Below, piece after piece: positions 1 through 6,643 of a DNA stretch of 9,189 bases (its first letter is position 1; the number at the start of each line of letters is the position of its first letter). The DNA is taken from contig JAAZIZ010000107.1 of assembly GCA_012800565.1 (NCBI GenBank), positions 1-9,189 on the forward strand, read 5' to 3'. The stretch is from Lentisphaerota bacterium. GTDB taxonomy: Bacteria; Verrucomicrobiota; Lentisphaeria; Oligosphaerales; Oligosphaeraceae. The notes under the pieces are model-generated. The model was not told the DNA's origin and searched no databases. It saw nothing but the letters and a program-made list of their open reading frames with translations. Both the position numbers and the translations under genes were made by a program.

Positions 1-139
1 ACCGTTCCCATTGTTCTGTTCATACGTCCCCTACGTCCTATTATTTATACGTCCCATACGTCCCTATGCAATTCCCCGAATCCCGCACGCCGCTCTGCAG
101 CCTCATTACATTCCCGCATGTTTCACTTTGTCCTGCTGG
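1..139. other. Region downstream of the gene run, no gene
   Basis: Apart from the GGGACGTAT units at 22-64, nothing recognisable is present: no tRNA, no hairpin followed by a T-run in the direction of transcription, and no supported reading frame. Transcription of the run either ends here without a visible rho-independent terminator or continues beyond the window. Confidence 0.5.
22..64. repeat. Short GGGACGTAT repeat cluster (4 units)
   Basis: Four 9-base units lie at 22-30, 31-39, 47-55 and 56-64. On the plus strand they read ATACGTCCC, CTACGTCCT, ATACGTCCC and ATACGTCCC; on the minus (transcribed) strand the consensus is GGGACGTAT. A 7-base AT-rich interruption (40-46) splits them into two tandem pairs. 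They lie about 75 bases downstream of the last gene in the direction of transcription, outside any supported gene. A possible decayed unit is at 1-10. Similar GGGACGTAT-like intergenic repeats occur, as far as I recall, in Lentisphaerota and planctomycete genomes; their role is unknown. Confidence 0.75.
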
Positions 140-796
140 TCAGCTTTGTCCAGGCACTTCGGTGGTCTCAGCAGCCGGTTTTTGACAGATAATGGTGAAA
201 TCATTCTCCAGATAATCTTCGCGCACGGTTGCCGGGATACCGGCCTGGTTAAGTCCGGCCAGCAATGCGTCCGGATCGAAATAATGGCAGGCCTGGAATT
301 GCCGGCGGGTCCGCCGGTGCAGGAAATTCGCCACCGCCAAGTGGCGGGAGAGCTGCACCATGCGGAGCAAAGCGTGCAGGGCAAAAGCGTCATTGTTACC
401 CAGCTCCAGGTTGAAAATTCCGGAGCAGAACACCACATCGAATGATTCTGCGGGGTAGGGCGACTGAGCCTGGAAGACATCGCAGCATTCCAGCTTCAGG
501 CCGGGAGTACGCCGGCGGGCCTCAACCAGTACCTTTTCCGTGATGTCGCAGCCCCGGTAGTCGACCTGGCAGCCGCGTTCAAGCAGGAATTGAGCCAGCT
601 CGGCCAGGCCGCAGCCGAGGTCCAACAGGACAGGGCAATAATCCGGCGGAAAACACTGCTGCAGAGTTTCCAGCAGGATTTGAAAACGCCCGTATTGTGC
701 TTCCCGGCTGCTCCAGCTTAAAATCTGAAAACCCTGCAGACGGGGATGAACCCGTTCACTGTAATAATTGCGGATTTTATGCAGGCGGTCAGACAT
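140..796 (-). CDS. Class I SAM-dependent methyltransferase
   Basis: This 218-residue cytoplasmic protein has a Rossmann-fold methyltransferase core. Motif I is VLLDLGCGLAELAQFL (56-71), binding SAM. The acidic residue after strand 2 is Asp84 (RGCDIT), an Asp106 lies in CCDVF, and the post-III strand is FDVVFCSGIFNL (119-130). The N-terminal YYSERV and SWSSREAQYGRFQILLE segments are typical of a group of uncharacterised bacterial methyltransferases. The methyl acceptor is unknown. It is the last gene of the run, 37 bases after the peptidase/AAC(3) fusion, so it may modify the same compound or simply be cotranscribed. The ATG at 796 has only a weak upstream GAG and no strong Shine-Dalgarno sequence. 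The last 15 residues are low in hydrophobicity and probably disordered. Confidence 0.88.
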   Translation of the reverse strand: MSDRLHKIRNYYSERVHPRLQGFQILSWSSREAQYGRFQILLETLQQCFPPDYCPVLLDLGCGLAELAQFLLERGCQVDYRGCDITEKVLVEARRRTPGLKLECCDVFQAQSPYPAESFDVVFCSGIFNLELGNNDAFALHALLRMVQLSRHLAVANFLHRRTRRQFQACHYFDPDALLAGLNQAGIPATVREDYLENDFTIICQKPAAETTEVPGQS

Positions 797-833
797 ATCT
801 CAAATCATTTGGCGATGCCGGCACGGCTCAGAT

Positions 834-3542
834 TCAGAATTGGCGGCAGAAAGTGCATTCAGGGTCATCACAGAGGAGTACCCGCGGGTCTTCGCGCAGC
901 AGCTGGCAGCCGATCTCGAAAAGCTGCGGCAATGACAGCATCTGCAGCATCCCCACCCCCAGGCTGGTCTGCTGCAATTGCAGACCCCGCTCGAAGGCGC
1001 GGCGGAAGAATTTGCATTTATGGGCTTGATTACCGCAATAGAAATCGCGGTGTCCGGGCAGATGTTTGTCGATCAGCACGGTTTCCAGTCCGCCGTCCGG
1101 GGTACGGCGGCGACAGACAGCCGGCTGCAGGAATGGCATCTGGCAGTGAGTTTCCAGGTAATGCAGGAAGGTGACTGAGGCCAGGGGGCAGCCGAAGAAC
1201 AGTACTTTGCCTTGGTGCTGACAAGCCAGGGCCAGAGGGCTGCTTTCACCCGCGGGGGGATCGCAAGGCTGATGTTGCCTGAGGCACTCCTCCGCCAATG
1301 GCCCCACCCCGGCCCAGGAATGGGTGATGTGACGGCTGCGCAAAGGGGCAGGATTTTGTTCCAGGAAAGCCTGCGGCACAGCTCCGACCCAGATTTGGCT
1401 GGTGTCCGCGGGGTCGAAAGGCCGATAATTGTAGTTCTTGTTCAGCACATCTCCGAGATAGATATACGGCCGGGTGAAAGTCGGGAACAGCAAGGTTCCG
1501 CCTGGGCCCACCGCCTGTTTCAGAGCGGTGATGATGCTCATGGCACCGCCGGTGATATGGCCACAGCCGGACAATGATGAATGGACCAGCAGTAGATCGC
1601 CTTCCCGCACTCCCAATTGGCGCAGTGCAGCGACAATCTCCTCAACACCAATCCGGACTTCCTGCAGCAGTGACAGATAGCCCCAGTCGGCCAGATAGCA
1701 GACTGCATCGACATACTTCTTGACCTGTGCTTCAGACAGCGCAGCGCGGTACTCATATTCTGCTTCCCGGATCACCTGCCCCAAGTCCTTGCGGCCATCC
1801 AGGTTGGCCAGGATATTGGCGAAAGGACCGTACAGCACACCGTCCGGCAAGCGCCGGCGCTGCCGGACCGGTACCTTGGCCAGATCGTAGGGCAGCCCGA
1901 CAGTCTGGCGCTTCGGCACTATATCGGCGGCGTAGGCACGCCAGGGAGTGGGCTTCTCGCTGTCCGCAAGCCCGACCGAGAGAGCGCGGTATTTTGCCGC
2001 CAAAGCGGCGACTGCCTCCTGGACGGCTGCGGCGGAGCAGAAGCGAGCAAAATCCTGCAGCCGTTCGGTTTCGCGCTGCCAGCAATGCCGGAGCCTTTCC
2101 GCAGGCCTCCCGAAAGGCTTTTCGCTCAGCAGGCGCAAATCGTCCGCGAGGTTCTCTTCTGCCAGGCGGAACGCCGGGTCAAGCCATTCCGGTCGGGGAT
2201 TGGCCAGCATTTCGACCAAAGTGCTGCAGATGGCCGCGCCGCGGCGGACGCCTTCCCGGGACAACCAGGCAGCAGTCTGGCTGGAATTATGCCAAAACTC
2301 ATTATGAGCCGGCAAAGGCCAGATGGTCGGCACGCCAACGCTGGGATCGCTCAGGAATTGATCATCGTGATAGGCACCCGGATAGCGGTTAAAGGCAAAG
2401 CGCGGGGCATTCTCCTGTTTGGCCAAAGCGCGGACCAGCAGTTCAGCCAAGGCATTGCCATAAAATGGCGTGCCTGGACCGGCAAGATGAATCTGGAGCT
2501 CCAGCTCCGGCGGTGCCAGACTGGAATCAAGATTCAGGGCCCCGACCACTGCCGGACGCAAATTCTCGCCTCTGGAGGCAGCATAGGCCGCATAGCCATA
2601 AAATTCCATGGCGAAGACCAGGCGCACGGAGAATTCCGGTGTTCCCCGGGCCATCAAGCCGCGCGCGGCCTCAATTGCGGCCACAACGCCGAAAGAGTCG
2701 TCATCGGCCAGTGGTTCGTAGAGATGAGCGAGCAGCCACACTTCCTCGGAGCGCCGGCCCGGCAGCAGGGCAGTGACTGCGGGGAGAGTGCCTTCATAGC
2801 GGCGACCGTCGCATTCCACTCGCGCCTTGAGTGCGCCAGCCGTAGCACGGTCACGGATGAAATCACCGATGCGGGGAGTGACGCTGAAAGCGACAAAGGG
2901 GCGGTCATCGGCCTGGACATGCCAGTGCGCGCCTTCGGTGCAGGCATTGACCCACTGCAGCGCATCGGGAGTCTTGTAGCGCCCCTGCAAATAGTCTGAG
3001 ATAATACCCAGCCCCCCCTGGTCCAGGATGGGCTTCAGGACGGCGGCCCGCGGCGAAGTCAGGGGCTGGAGCATGACCAGGCAGCCGCGGGGGTCCTCAC
3101 CGGACAGGAACTGCCCCTCGGTGATGATACGAGCGATCTGACCGCCCGGCGCGGTAGCCACCGATCCCTTGACCAGGTGGAAAGGATGCTGCTGGAAGTC
3201 AGCGGCGACGAAATCATGACTGCTGTCCGGACCGGAGAAATTCAGGCGGTTGTAATCGGGGCTGCCGGTATTCAACAGGGTCAGCTTTCCGATTGTGGCC
3301 TCCCAGGCCAGGGGCATACGTTTATCCTGATAGGCGGTCCGGCCGTCGGCGGGAAAACTGAGCAGCTCGGCCTGGGGTATGCCGGCAGCCTGAAGCAAGG
3401 CCAAGGTATGCCGGGCAGCAGCAGCATAAGCATGGGAAGTCTGTCCCAACTCCAGGGCAGTCAGGGCGCTGATATCCTGCAGGATTCTCGAACAATCCTG
3501 TCCGGTATAAAAATACTGATACCATTCTTGCATTTTCTGCAT
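834..3542 (-). CDS. Fusion: DUF4910 aminopeptidase-like domain + winged helix + AAC(3)-type N-acetyltransferase
   Basis: This is one uninterrupted 902-residue frame. Residues about 20-445 match the DUF4910/M28-like zinc aminopeptidase pattern: VWLLAHLYEPLADDDSFG with His273 and Asp280-282, FAMEFYG with Glu313, LNLDSS with Asp339, YHDDQF (391-396), and FWHNSSQT with His418. All expected metal ligands appear to be present. A helical stretch (450-555) leads to a predicted winged-helix-like segment (about 562-627: FANILANLDGRKDLGQVI through LADWGYLSLL). Residues 629 to about 890 match AAC(3) acetyl-CoA-dependent N-acetyltransferases: LLVHSSLSGCGHITGG (651-666), GPGGTLLFPTFT, RSRHITHSWAGVG (735-747), and VLFFGCPLASVTFLHYLE (780-797), with plausible catalytic His738 and Glu797. 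Three Cys lie in the last 12 residues (891, 896, 899). Typical AAC(3) proteins are about 260-290 residues and DUF4910 proteins about 430, so both parts look complete. The name does not imply aminoglycoside resistance; the substrate is unknown. ATG 3542 has AAAGGAG 10 bases upstream. No signal peptide is seen. Confidence 0.87.
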   Translation of the reverse strand: MQKMQEWYQYFYTGQDCSRILQDISALTALELGQTSHAYAAAARHTLALLQAAGIPQAELLSFPADGRTAYQDKRMPLAWEATIGKLTLLNTGSPDYNRLNFSGPDSSHDFVAADFQQHPFHLVKGSVATAPGGQIARIITEGQFLSGEDPRGCLVMLQPLTSPRAAVLKPILDQGGLGIISDYLQGRYKTPDALQWVNACTEGAHWHVQADDRPFVAFSVTPRIGDFIRDRATAGALKARVECDGRRYEGTLPAVTALLPGRRSEEVWLLAHLYEPLADDDSFGVVAAIEAARGLMARGTPEFSVRLVFAMEFYGYAAYAASRGENLRPAVVGALNLDSSLAPPELELQIHLAGPGTPFYGNALAELLVRALAKQENAPRFAFNRYPGAYHDDQFLSDPSVGVPTIWPLPAHNEFWHNSSQTAAWLSREGVRRGAAICSTLVEMLANPRPEWLDPAFRLAEENLADDLRLLSEKPFGRPAERLRHCWQRETERLQDFARFCSAAAVQEAVAALAAKYRALSVGLADSEKPTPWRAYAADIVPKRQTVGLPYDLAKVPVRQRRRLPDGVLYGPFANILANLDGRKDLGQVIREAEYEYRAALSEAQVKKYVDAVCYLADWGYLSLLQEVRIGVEEIVAALRQLGVREGDLLLVHSSLSGCGHITGGAMSIITALKQAVGPGGTLLFPTFTRPYIYLGDVLNKNYNYRPFDPADTSQIWVGAVPQAFLEQNPAPLRSRHITHSWAGVGPLAEECLRQHQPCDPPAGESSPLALACQHQGKVLFFGCPLASVTFLHYLETHCQMPFLQPAVCRRRTPDGGLETVLIDKHLPGHRDFYCGNQAHKCKFFRRAFERGLQLQQTSLGVGMLQMLSLPQLFEIGCQLLREDPRVLLCDDPECTFCRQF

Positions 3543-3552
3543 TGCTCAGGCA

Positions 3553-3559
3553 CTCCTTT
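3553..3559 (-). promoter_or_regulatory. Ribosome binding site AAAGGAG of the fusion gene
   Basis: AAAGGAG on the minus strand, 10 bases before ATG 3542. It is the strongest Shine-Dalgarno match in the window and favours this start over the ATG three codons later. Confidence 0.75.
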
Positions 3560-3567
3560 CGGGACGC

Positions 3568-4152
3568 TTATTCCAGAGGGTCGTCCTCCGCCAGTTCAGC
3601 GCGGATTTCTTCGACTTTCAGGTTTGCCAGATAATTCCGGATATTATGGAAAATCTGGTGATGTCCGAAGCCGCCTTCGACCATCTCGGCGATAGCGTCC
3701 TCGGTGCGCCAGTTCTGACAGACAATCCGGTATGCGGCACAGACCACACCGGTGCGGTCGGCACCGTGACGGCAATGTATCAGAATCGGCGCCTGATGGG
3801 CATCCAGCATCAGCTTCAGAGCGGCGATCACTTCCTGGTCGCGGATATACCAGGCCGACATGCTGATATGCAATAGCGTCATCCCGAGTCCTGCAGCCAG
3901 GCTCTGATCGTCCGGTTCATGGCGCAATGAAAGCACCCGCTGCACGCCAAGCTCCTGCAGCTGACGAAAGCCAGCGGCAGTAGGTTGAGCAGAACGGTAG
4001 ATGCCGTCCGCGACTTGATGCAGATTAGGCACGCCATCCAAGGCTATGGGATGGGCCCAGTGTTGCGGGCGCGTTGGCTCCTGGGCCAGCAGCGCGAGGC
4101 TCAGGGCCAGCAGCAGCCAGAAAGGCAAAGCGGAAGGAATGTTTTTACGCAT
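3568..4152 (-). CDS. Exported dual-specificity/tyrosine phosphatase
   Basis: This is a cysteine-dependent phosphatase of the small bacterial DSP/PTP group. The signature HCRHGADRTG (126-135) gives nucleophile Cys127 and phosphate-binding Arg133 (CX5R). Upstream, GVPNLHQVADGIYRSAQPT and LGVQRVLSLR are typical of this group, and the Asp in AWYIRDQE is a candidate general acid. I chose ATG 4152 (194 residues) because it is preceded by GGGAG at a 9-base spacing and directly opens a signal peptide: basic MRKN, hydrophobic PFWLLLALSLALLA, then polar QEPT, a possible cleavage site. The frame extends upstream to GTG 4191 and ATG 4185; GTG 4191 would overlap the methyltransferase stop by 4 bases, but it adds an RRCARE stretch before the signal peptide. 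The substrate is unknown; export implies a periplasmic or surface substrate, perhaps a phosphoprotein, inositol phosphate or lipid phosphate. The next gene follows after 25 bases. Confidence 0.88.
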   Translation of the reverse strand: MRKNIPSALPFWLLLALSLALLAQEPTRPQHWAHPIALDGVPNLHQVADGIYRSAQPTAAGFRQLQELGVQRVLSLRHEPDDQSLAAGLGMTLLHISMSAWYIRDQEVIAALKLMLDAHQAPILIHCRHGADRTGVVCAAYRIVCQNWRTEDAIAEMVEGGFGHHQIFHNIRNYLANLKVEEIRAELAEDDPLE

Positions 4153-4161
4153 AAACAAGGT

Positions 4162-4166
4162 CTCCC
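4162..4166 (-). promoter_or_regulatory. Ribosome binding site GGGAG deciding the phosphatase start
   Basis: GGGAG on the minus strand, 9 bases before ATG 4152. Together with the signal peptide beginning at that ATG it supports the shorter start over the in-frame GTG 4191 and ATG 4185. Confidence 0.6.
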
Positions 4167-4187
4167 GGGCGCAGCGGCGAATCATTA

Positions 4188-4967
4188 TCACTTGAGCATC
4201 CCGCGGCGGACGGCTTCAAACAGGAATACTGTAGCCGCCTGGGCGGCGTTGAGCGACTCCGCTTTCCCCGGCATAGGGATGGTCACCGGCCGCCCCAGCT
4301 CCGGGTGGCTGATGCCTTCACCCTCATTGCCAATAACCAATGCGCAGTTGTGCAGCTGAAATTCTTCTTCAAAGAGCGAGCAGCCTGTCCCGGGCAGCGT
4401 ACACCAGACCTCTCCTCCGCCCAAGCGGCGAAATTCCGCTACTGCTGCGGGCAAATCGGCAAAAACCGGCAGCTGCAAAGCGAATTGTGCGCCCATGCCG
4501 GCGCGGACCACCTTTGCGGAATACGGGTCCGCGCCGCCGCTGACCAGCCAGACTGCGGGCAGTCCGATTGCCCAGGCAGTCCGCAGGATAGTGCCCAGAT
4601 TGCCCGGTTCACGGACCTGGTCCAGGAGCAAACAGAATGGCTTGGGCAAGACCGGCGCGGGCGGGTCGGGGCGATGCAGCAGACAGAGTACGCCCTGCGG
4701 ATGCCCGGTCTCGGCCAGACTTTTGAACTCGGCCTCCGGGAGTTGCTGCCAGGACAGTCCCCGGGCTGACAGCTGAGCCAGGAATTCCTGGCCGTCCTGG
4801 CTCCGGCAGAAATCCTGACTGCAGAGGACCAGTTCAATCCACGTGGGCTGAAGCCTGACCGCTTCCCGGCAGCAGCGCAGTCCCTCGGCCAGGAAACAGT
4901 CGGATTTCTTCCGTCCATGCCGGGAGTTCAACTGCTTAAGCTGCTTGCGTTGCCTCTGGGTCAGCAT
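4188..4967 (-). CDS. SpoU/TrmH-type RNA 2'-O-ribose methyltransferase
   Basis: This 259-residue SPOUT-superfamily enzyme transfers a methyl group from SAM to a ribose 2'-OH in rRNA or tRNA. Residues 1 to about 100 are the substrate-binding domain, with a lysine/arginine-rich start (RQRKQLKQLNSRHGRKK), then FLAEGLRCCREA and a GHPQGVLCL segment. The trefoil-knot catalytic domain carries all three motifs. Motif 1 is LDQVREPGNLGTILRTA (115-131), with the conserved Asn123 and Arg129. Motif 2 is DPYSAKVVRAGMGAQF (147-162). Motif 3 is VIGNEGEGIS (211-220), continuing to IPMPGKAESLN (230-240). The length is normal for the family (about 250-270). The layout resembles 23S rRNA methyltransferases such as RlmB/TsnR-type proteins, but the target nucleotide cannot be assigned. 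It starts at ATG 4967, 6 bases after the hemolysin III stop and without a clear ribosome binding site, so translational coupling is likely. Confidence 0.93.
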   Translation of the reverse strand: MLTQRQRKQLKQLNSRHGRKKSDCFLAEGLRCCREAVRLQPTWIELVLCSQDFCRSQDGQEFLAQLSARGLSWQQLPEAEFKSLAETGHPQGVLCLLHRPDPPAPVLPKPFCLLLDQVREPGNLGTILRTAWAIGLPAVWLVSGGADPYSAKVVRAGMGAQFALQLPVFADLPAAVAEFRRLGGGEVWCTLPGTGCSLFEEEFQLHNCALVIGNEGEGISHPELGRPVTIPMPGKAESLNAAQAATVFLFEAVRRGMLK

Positions 4968-4973
4968 AGCGGA

Positions 4974-5705
4974 TTATCGGGGGATAACGTAGAAATTAAT
5001 GGCGACCCAGTGACAGACGCTGCCGCCCAGGACGAAGAAATGCCAGATGGTATGCATATACGGCACCTTGTCCATAGCATAGAAAATAACCCCCAGGGTA
5101 TAAACGACTCCTCCGACCATAAGCATAACCGCTCCAGTCATCGGGATATTGGCTATCAGGGGCTTGAAGAATCCGAGTATCAGCCAGCCCATGAGCAGAT
5201 AGATTGGCAGGGAGAGGAATTTCAGCCGGGTGAAGACGACTTCGCAGAGGATGCCCAGGATGGCCAGTCCCCAGATGATGCCGAAGACAGTCCAGCCTGA
5301 CGGCCCCTGCAGAGTAATCAGTGCGAATGGGGTGTAGGTTCCGGCGATAAGCAAATAGATACTGACGTGGTCCAGGACTTGGAAGAAACTCTTGAGGCGG
5401 CGGTTTATGGCCAGATGATACAAGGTGGAACTGTTATAGAGGATAATCAGAGTAGCACCATAGATGGCGCAGCTGACCACATGGATGGCGCTACCCCGCA
5501 GAGCGGCAAACACGCACATCAGGGTCAGGGCTACAATGCCGAACACAGTCCCCACCAGATGACTGATGGCGTTGGCCCATTCCTCACCCCGGGTACGGTG
5601 AAATTCATTCGCCCAGACGCGGGCCTTGGCCCGCAGTGCAGCAATGCGCTGGATTTTCTGTTCTGAGCCGGAATCATTATTGCTGGTGCAGTTATCGTTA
5701 CTCAT
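4974..5705 (-). CDS. Hemolysin III / PAQR family seven-helix membrane protein
   Basis: This 243-residue inner-membrane protein has a polar N-terminal stretch of about 40 residues and then seven predicted transmembrane helices, at about 46-70, 73-95, 111-132, 138-158, 163-184, 189-211 and 218-240. The family zinc-site residues are present: EEWANAISH (41-49), the Ser/His pair in SSTLYH (92-97), Asp112 in the LDH at the start of helix 3, and HxxxH plus a later His in the last helix (His218, His222, His232). LIAGTYTPF is a family signature. These proteins are related to eukaryotic adiponectin/progestin receptors and may act as lipid amide hydrolases or in membrane homeostasis; the 'hemolysin' name is historical and not evidence of a toxin. 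The N-terminus is longer and more Asn/Ser-rich than usual. It starts at ATG 5705, directly after an 11-base tandem repeat and with no evident Shine-Dalgarno sequence, and its stop is 6 bases before the next start. Confidence 0.93.
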   Translation of the reverse strand: MSNDNCTSNNDSGSEQKIQRIAALRAKARVWANEFHRTRGEEWANAISHLVGTVFGIVALTLMCVFAALRGSAIHVVSCAIYGATLIILYNSSTLYHLAINRRLKSFFQVLDHVSIYLLIAGTYTPFALITLQGPSGWTVFGIIWGLAILGILCEVVFTRLKFLSLPIYLLMGWLILGFFKPLIANIPMTGAVMLMVGGVVYTLGVIFYAMDKVPYMHTIWHFFVLGGSVCHWVAINFYVIPR

Positions 5706-5727
5706 GTCGTCAGTCGGTAGTCAGTCG
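5706..5727. repeat. 11-base tandem duplication immediately upstream of the hemolysin III start
   Basis: GTCGTCAGTCG (5706-5716) is followed directly by GTAGTCAGTCG (5717-5727), matching at 10 of 11 bases. On the transcribed strand the copies abut the ATG at 5705 and fill the space where a Shine-Dalgarno sequence would normally lie. It may be a simple slippage duplication. Confidence 0.6.
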
Positions 5728-5762
5728 TTGTCGGTGGAAAGCCCAGCGCAGCCGAGGCGGGG

Positions 5763-6587
5763 TCAGGGGATGAACGGGAACAGGCGCTGGCGGATTTCCG
5801 GGGTAACGGACAGGCCGTATTCGGAGAACATCAGCGCCTCAGCGGTACGGATGCTGCTGCCGCGCTGTTCACCGTAGATGCGTTTCAGAACCGGGCGCAG
5901 CAGATCAGCGTCGATCATAAAGCGTTTCTCATGTTTGGCAACAAACCAGCGGAAGCGTTCCTCCGGATCAGTCGGCACGTCTGCCAGATGATTGTCATTA
6001 TAGGGCAGCCACTCATAGACCTGCGATTCATGGCAGGCAGCCATGCGGGCTTTGCGTTCAAACAGACTATCGGTATCCAAGGCCACATCAGCCCGGAACG
6101 GCTCCGGGCGGGTAAAGCGGTCAAACAGGTAGGCTACCACAGGCGGAATGCTCAGATGCGGGGTCAGCGGGCAGACATGGGGCACGGTCAGGAGATACGA
6201 GGCATCCTGCACCAGCTGTCCAACCGCCCGGTGGTCAGCATGATAATCGCAGGCGCGGTGGCACAGTACCAGGTCCGGGGCATATTGCCGGATGATGCGG
6301 ATGACCGTCTTGCGATTCTCAATGCTGGCTTCCAGTTCAGTGTCGCTGATATCCAGCACCTCGTATTCCACATCAGCGATTTTGGCGGCCGCCATGGCCT
6401 CGGCGTAGCGCCGCCGGACCAAGGTCAAGCCGCCTTGGCTCTGATGTCCATGATCACCATTGGTGAGAGAAACGAATTTTACCTGGTGTCCCAATGCGCG
6501 GTAATGCATGGCGAAACCGGCAAAGCGGAAATCAGCGTCATCGGGATGAGCGCCAAAACAAAGAATGCGCAAGGGCTTTTCTGACAT
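5763..6587 (-). CDS. PIG-L family N-deacetylase (LmbE-like)
   Basis: This 274-residue protein is a cytoplasmic zinc-dependent deacetylase of the PIG-L/LmbE family, which removes acetyl groups from N-acetylglucosamine-type substrates. The hallmark AHPDDAD (residues 13-19) follows the first strand (LRILCFGAHPDD). A second metal-site segment, DYHADHRAVG (114-123), supplies His119 as the expected third zinc ligand with His14 and Asp17. In many family members the motif is AHPDDxE; here the last position is Asp, a variant seen in some carbohydrate-linked members. FVSLTNGDHGHQ (38-49) is also typical. The substrate is unknown: mycothiol- or GPI-type substrates are possible by family, but nothing nearby points to those pathways. 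The ATG at 6587 is preceded by AGGAT at a suitable distance. It lies 56 bases downstream of the aldolase/SDR gene and 57 bases upstream of the hemolysin III gene. Confidence 0.9.
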   Translation of the reverse strand: MSEKPLRILCFGAHPDDADFRFAGFAMHYRALGHQVKFVSLTNGDHGHQSQGGLTLVRRRYAEAMAAAKIADVEYEVLDISDTELEASIENRKTVIRIIRQYAPDLVLCHRACDYHADHRAVGQLVQDASYLLTVPHVCPLTPHLSIPPVVAYLFDRFTRPEPFRADVALDTDSLFERKARMAACHESQVYEWLPYNDNHLADVPTDPEERFRWFVAKHEKRFMIDADLLRPVLKRIYGEQRGSSIRTAEALMFSEYGLSVTPEIRQRLFPFIP

Positions 6588-6594
6588 TTTTGTT

Positions 6595-6599
6595 ATCCT
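6595..6599 (-). promoter_or_regulatory. Ribosome binding site AGGAT of the PIG-L gene
   Basis: AGGAT on the minus strand, 7 bases before ATG 6587, in an A-rich leader. It is a moderate Shine-Dalgarno match and supports the assigned start. Confidence 0.5.
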
Positions 6600-6643
6600 G
6601 TTGAAGAAATGGGTGCTTGTTTCTCTGTTTTAAGAGCCGCCAA

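Noticed and set aside
22..64. CRISPR array
   Set aside because: The units are 9 bases long and directly tandem, with no unique spacers of about 30 bases.
11..445. Plus-strand frame beginning in the repeat cluster
   Set aside because: Its N-terminus is only the translated repeat (SYVPYV, RPIRPY) and the rest is antisense to the SAM methyltransferase.
834..1658. Aminoglycoside resistance gene
   Set aside because: The domain is of AAC(3) type, but it is part of a large fusion in a chromosomal-looking setting without mobile elements; many such homologues do not act on aminoglycosides.
2085..2999. Plus-strand open frame of 304 residues
   Set aside because: It lies wholly opposite the DUF4910 domain, matches no family I recognise, and is explained by the high GC content and codon bias of the real gene.
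4974..5705. Haemolytic toxin
   Set aside because: Hemolysin III is a family name; the protein is a PAQR-type membrane protein found in many harmless bacteria.
5931..6584. Plus-strand open frame of 217 residues
   Set aside because: It is antisense to the PIG-L gene and has no recognisable motif.
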